Below are positions 60,119 to 64,000 of a stretch of DNA of 64,000 bases, in pieces. This DNA is from Ectocarpus siliculosus (Eukaryota > Sar > Phaeophyceae > Ectocarpales > Ectocarpaceae): positions 905,412-969,411 of the forward strand of contig FN649747.1 of assembly GCA_000310025.1 (NCBI GenBank), read 5' to 3'. The number at the start of each line of letters is the position of its first letter. Position 1 is the stretch's first letter. A model generated the notes under the pieces. That model was not told the DNA's origin and ran no database searches. It saw only the letters and a list, made by a program, of their open reading frames with translations. The translations under genes and the position numbers were made by a program.

Positions 60119-60296
60119 CGGTGGACGTCCGTGGACGTCCATGGACGTTTCCGTGGACCGTCCACGGATGTGGGTGGACGCGTCCGTGGAAGTCCACTGG
60201 ACGTGTCCACAGGCGTTCACAGACAACGTCCACGGGCGTCTTTCCGGTGTCCATGGACGTCCGTGGACGTCCATGGACACGTCCATATGTAGTAAT
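60119..60296. repeat. GTCCGTGGAC/GTCCATGGAC minisatellite
   Basis: Short units of the form CGTGGACGTCC and CATGGACGTCC are repeated with drift through about 180 bp, including many self-complementary GTCCATGGAC words. The array lies between the start of the minus-strand GT-A-type gene (59907) and the next plus-strand gene (60744), hence in a shared 5' region. Confidence 0.8.
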
Positions 60297-60743
60297 GTCA
60301 AATAATGTCATTGCTCCCGTCTCCCATCTCCCCATATCTCATTTTACCGCAGACAGAGGCGCCAGAACCAGTTCTTGTAGTGGGTTCGCCGCGGTGGGTA
60401 CGGAATTGGAAGTGATTTACGGAACCCCCGGTGGTTCTGCCTTGTTGTTACCCGCCTTTGTTCATAGAGAAAGATCCAAAGAGAGATCCACAGTCTTTTT
60501 CTGCTGATAAAAGCCGCTCACGGTGCACTCGTGTCGTGTTTGAGACATGCACACCTAGACGTGCAGCTGCCGCACGTCGAGCATCGAGACCAGAACCAGA
60601 AAGACTCCCGGAGGGAGGTGGGAACCGCAACGCACGTGCGATACGAGGATACGCGCGAGGTCGCCCCGATCCCTCATGGGTCTGCTACACACACACCATC
60701 CCATCGATTGGGCTCCCCCACACCGTGTGAAGAAGCCTTAGTC

Positions 60744-61538
60744 ATGATTCTTCAAGCTGTGTGTGGTAGGAGTTGGTGGGGAGACAAAAAACTTCTGCTG
60801 CTGCCTGCACACCTTTGGCTGGTGACTACTGGGGTCGTCGCCGGCCCTGCTCACAAGCCAATATATCAAGTCAAGATTCCAATGGACCATGCCGCCATAC
60901 CACTTTTCCCGTCTGTCCAGCTCGGCGCAGCGTGTGGAATAATCACAGTCGATGGCCTCGGTGCTTTGGACAGTGATTATGTATTGCGTGATGGCCTCGA
61001 TACCTCACACGGTAGACCGACCTGGATCGGAGCGGTCCCCCACACGCAACATCTGGCGCTGTCATACCACCCCGTCGAAGCCGTGTGGACTATCTGGGCT
61101 CCTGGTTCGATTCACGCATTTGTGCGGGCCGAATCAGAGATGCCCCCACCACAAAGCTCCCGGTGGCATATTTTCAATACTTCTTCCACTTCATTCGAGG
61201 GAGTCAGCGGCGTTGTCTCCATCTCCTGTCCAGGCAAGTTACATGTGCAGAATGTAGACTATATAATAAGCGGGAATCATCGTCGACAGACGTCGGGGAG
61301 ATGTTGCGTGTGTGTTTAATTAAGTTATCATGCGTGTAATATTCGTAATTGTCATGTGCACGAATGTGTGTGTTTCATGGTCCTTTCAGTTCCGGGCACG
61401 AGTCTACACCTTCGGTATACATATATAGTTGACGCACCACCCGGCGTCACACAACAAGAGGTAAACGCAATAATAGTGTTTTTCCCCGCACAGTTGTTAA
61501 CCACGTTGTCTTCTACCATAGTGGTGCACGTCTCGTAA
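60744..61538 (+). CDS. Probable secreted protein, family unknown
   Basis: Two exons, 60744-61233 and 61390-61538, give 639 bases (212 residues plus stop). The ATG at 60744 is followed within about 18 residues by a hydrophobic stretch (KKLLLLPAHLWLVTTGVVAG) that looks like a signal peptide or anchor. The mature part alternates short beta-like segments (RPTWIGAVPHTQHLALSYHP, AVWTIWAPGSIHAFVRAE, LHLRYTYIVDAPPG, STIVVHV), suggesting a beta-sandwich, but I cannot name a domain. The intron has a GC donor (CCAG|GCAAGT) and a good TTTCAG acceptor, and joining it keeps the frame open to the stop. An upstream non-ATG extension stays open but is not needed. Confidence 0.5.
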
Positions 61539-61609
61539 AACCTAGTCGCTATGCGATTCTCTCTCTGGAGTGAAACAAATATGTCAGAGAGCTATGCATA
61601 CAGTACATA

Positions 61610-61765
61610 CAATTCGACTCACACGGTCGACGAGGAGAAAGACCGGCTGAACCGTTCTCGCGGCAAAAACAAGCAAGCGCCACAAGAGGAAAGATCGGCC
61701 ATTAAAACAAAATACTCTTAAAAAGAACTTCCTCCTGTGTGACCCCGGTCAATACGTGAAACAGA
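61610..61765 (+). repeat. Dispersed repeat copy 2
   Basis: Related to 58380-58530 (see there), with insertions and substitutions. It lies just downstream of the two-exon secreted-protein gene. Confidence 0.5.
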
Positions 61766-62146
61766 TACACGGAAAAATATATCGACTGGTGCCAGAATAT
61801 ATGGGGAGAGCACAAACACTCGCCTCCCACTGTGGAGATTGACTAAACTTGTTTACAAGGAAATATCCACATTGCAACGCAAAACCTATCCCAGTCGTTC
61901 TGAAGCACCATCGTACCCTGCGCGTTCAAGCAATCTGCGAGTACAGGAGGTGCTATCACGTTTTTCTTGGCGCCTGTTCTGATCCGTAGCACCGATAGCA
62001 ACGGGGTGTTGGTAGCATACTCTAGTGTAAATTCTAGAGATCCAGTGGTAGGGGTACCAGAAGAGCCAGTCTCACACCGTCACAGGGTTCGGGTAAAAAG
62101 CACTGTCGCCGTTCCCTGAGTTCTCCTGTGTACTTGGAGTGTAAAC

Positions 62147-63323
62147 ATGTTTGAAATAAGTATCGACAATACAGAACGGGACAACAATCTAACCTTGGTC
62201 GATTTTCTTGTGTCCTGTGCCGGTGCCCTGTACTGCACCTTTCCCTCCATACGTCCCATTCTCACGTGGTGCTGTTCGATCACACCGGGGGTAGCTTGCA
62301 CGGCGGTGGCGGTGTCGACGCTTCCAAAAGCTATCGCTGCATGCAACGGACCCTATCGTCTTCAGGCCGGGCACGGCCGAGCGGGCATCTTCATATGGTC
62401 TCACGTCAGTGATGAGCGGTGCACGATGGTCCACGACAAAGACGGGAACTCCGTCGTCAGGATGGGAGCTTCGGGCGACATGGCCCAAGCTTCGTTGACT
62501 GACGCAGTACATACTGCCTTTGACAGCGCGGAATGGTGGGGACGCATCATGGACGAGGGTCGTATCCTGCCATCTGTTGGCGGTGGAGCCAACGTCATGT
62601 GTACGTCTGCGGGGCAAACCACGTCCTTGGTTTTTGATCTCGAAGAGTCCCGACGTGTAGAACGTACGTCACCAAAGGAGGCGGAAAGTTGGAACGCGAC
62701 GTCGACAGCATCCAACAGTATGGGGTTTCAACTTTCATCGCGACAGGATGGCTCCGTCATCAGTGCAGCCTGTAGTAGAATCAACGTTCGTATTTCGCCA
62801 GCAGAGGGATTGAGGCACGGTGAAGGGGCAAGCAGCTCTGTGGCCGGCGACCGGCTCGATGGAGTCGATGGTGATGTTGCGAGCAAGCTTCGCGTCAAAA
62901 TCACTGTGGACGGAGTTGTGGCGACGTCTTCGTTGGAGACAGCGAGTACCCAAGGATTCGGAATATCTCTTGTGAGCGTTGAAGGCACGATCGTGTTTGA
63001 GGTTTGTCTGCTCGATCCTGAGGAGGAAATTCGTGGTGGCGGTGGACCCATTGTTCCAGGATATTGCCTCGCTGAGACGGTGTTGATTCTCGAGATTTTC
63101 TCCACAGAAACACAGATAATCCAGCGAAGGTCGTCAAGCGGAACAATTCCGTCCGGCAAGATACCCTATGGTGTGGAGTCGTACAAGGGCGACACTGGGA
63201 ATACGCGCGTCGTTTTTCTTGTCGGTCTCGAATCGGTGGACGGCTACAACCTCAGCACGCTGAACCTGATGAAGCATCTTCCTCGCAATTTCCGAGCATC
63301 CGCCCTGGACGTGTCTTGCACAT
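62147..63323 (+). CDS. 5' part of an unassigned gene, continuing in unseen exons
   Basis: A frame of 392 codons runs from ATG 62147 to a good donor (CACAT|GTAAGAG at 63323/63324); without splicing it stops at 63343. The first 70 residues include two hydrophobic Cys-containing stretches and could be a membrane anchor, although the true start may lie later. The centre (GIFIWSHVSDERCTMVHD, AFDSAEWWGRIMDEGRIL, KLRVKITVDGVVATSS) looks like a folded extracellular beta-rich region. The end, RVVFLVGLESVDGYNLSTLN, resembles the first strand of a GT-B glycosyltransferase (GT4-like) domain, but the remaining exons would lie beyond the window. The family assignment is inference. Confidence 0.45.
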
Positions 63324-64000
63324 GTAAGAGTCAATGCATGTAAGGTGGTACGCCGTTGCCGCATAGCCAATAATGATTGCAAAGTCTGAAGAGGTCTACA
63401 ATTAGCAAGTGGATCATGAAATGTACAAGCATACGTAGTAGCCAATGTGGCGTGCTCGCCAACGATGACGAACATATCAAACGCACTAACCACCAGGAGC
63501 AGAAATGACGAGGGCAAGCATAGTACAGCTCTCCAAGTCGTTGTAGACCTAGAAACCGGTACTTTCCATAGGTATGACAGGATGATATGCCACCCCGTGC
63601 ACCAGCGGCAACCGACAGTGTGAATCTGGTTGCTTTCTCGCGGGGGTGAAATGGGGGTCAATCGATCGAGTTTGATAGAGGAACGAGGCTAGTTTCGACG
63701 GTTTCGAAACCAGCCAGCTTACGGCTGGCATGGGAACAGGCGGAGTAGGTCTATGACACCACTGGCCTACGTGCAATGAGTCGCGAGAAGTAGATGTCAC
63801 GGCCAAAATGACACACAGAAGGAGTCGCCCTGGGGCGATGCTGTACATAATGTGTTTTAGGTTCAGCCTGCACCAGAATCGACCATCGCAAGGTGAAAAA
63901 GAGTTTTGTGATTTGTTTGAGCTTGCCTCGCCAATGTCCGCCAAGTTCTTGTCAGTAGTTCCCAATGTTCTTAAAATAGGAGTTCAAACTAAGAACGAAT
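63324..64000. other. Window end, probable intron, nothing recognised
   Basis: No further exon of the upstream gene is visible. Open frames on the minus strand have no recognisable motif. Confidence 0.35.

Noticed and set aside
1-64000. Bacterial or phage defence system or operon
   Set aside because: Genes are split by introns, encode Golgi-type enzymes and lie among eukaryotic repeats. No prokaryotic gene order or regulatory site is present.

Overview
The window reads as nuclear DNA of an intron-rich eukaryote, most likely a brown alga or close stramenopile relative. This is inference from gene content and structure: small exons with GT-AG and a few GC-AG introns, WSC domains joined to a GT31 galactosyltransferase, several Golgi-type glycosyltransferases, a tyrosine-recombinase retroelement and long gene-poor stretches. 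There are no bacterial operons, ribosome binding sites or CRISPR arrays. A 100-N assembly gap lies at 2466-2565. Exon coordinates below were set by hand from reading phase, splice consensus and comparison of paralogues inside the window.

Layout. (1) 1-6.4 kb: no recognised gene, some low-complexity repeats and one unassigned open frame. (2) 6.4-20.6 kb: two paralogous WSC-GT31 (core-1 galactosyltransferase-like) genes arranged head to head, one on the minus strand (6385-12016) and one on the plus strand (15098-20588). Their exons match one for one, but the minus copy carries a 13-bp tandem duplication that breaks its frame. (3) 23.0-33.0 kb (plus) and 50.3-59.9 kb (minus): a second inverted pair, of a large membrane-anchored GT-A-type glycosyltransferase. 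The minus copy can be followed over 12 exons to a stop (about 1071 residues). The plus copy can be followed for only 10 exons. A small element with 86-bp direct repeats and a retroelement ORF fragment sits in the first intron of the plus copy. (4) 33.9-40.8 kb: a DIRS/Ngaro/PAT-type element with split direct repeats (A1 ... B1-A2-B2), a Gag-like region with a CCCH zinc finger, a tyrosine recombinase, no visible reverse transcriptase, a 250-bp higher-order satellite inside, and a tandemly doubled left repeat. It lies just where the plus-strand glycosyltransferase loses its last exons. (5) 43.8-47.8 kb: a GT61-like glycosyltransferase on the plus strand. (6) 60.7-61.5 kb: a two-exon gene for a probable secreted protein of unknown family. 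(7) 62.1-63.3 kb: the 5' part of another gene that runs toward or past the window edge.

Taken together the window is a glycosyltransferase neighbourhood (two GT31, two GT-A-type, one GT61, possibly one more) shaped by inverted duplication and by a recombinase retroelement. The enzymes would act in the Golgi on glycoproteins or on cell-wall and matrix polysaccharide. That they share a pathway is inference from proximity only.
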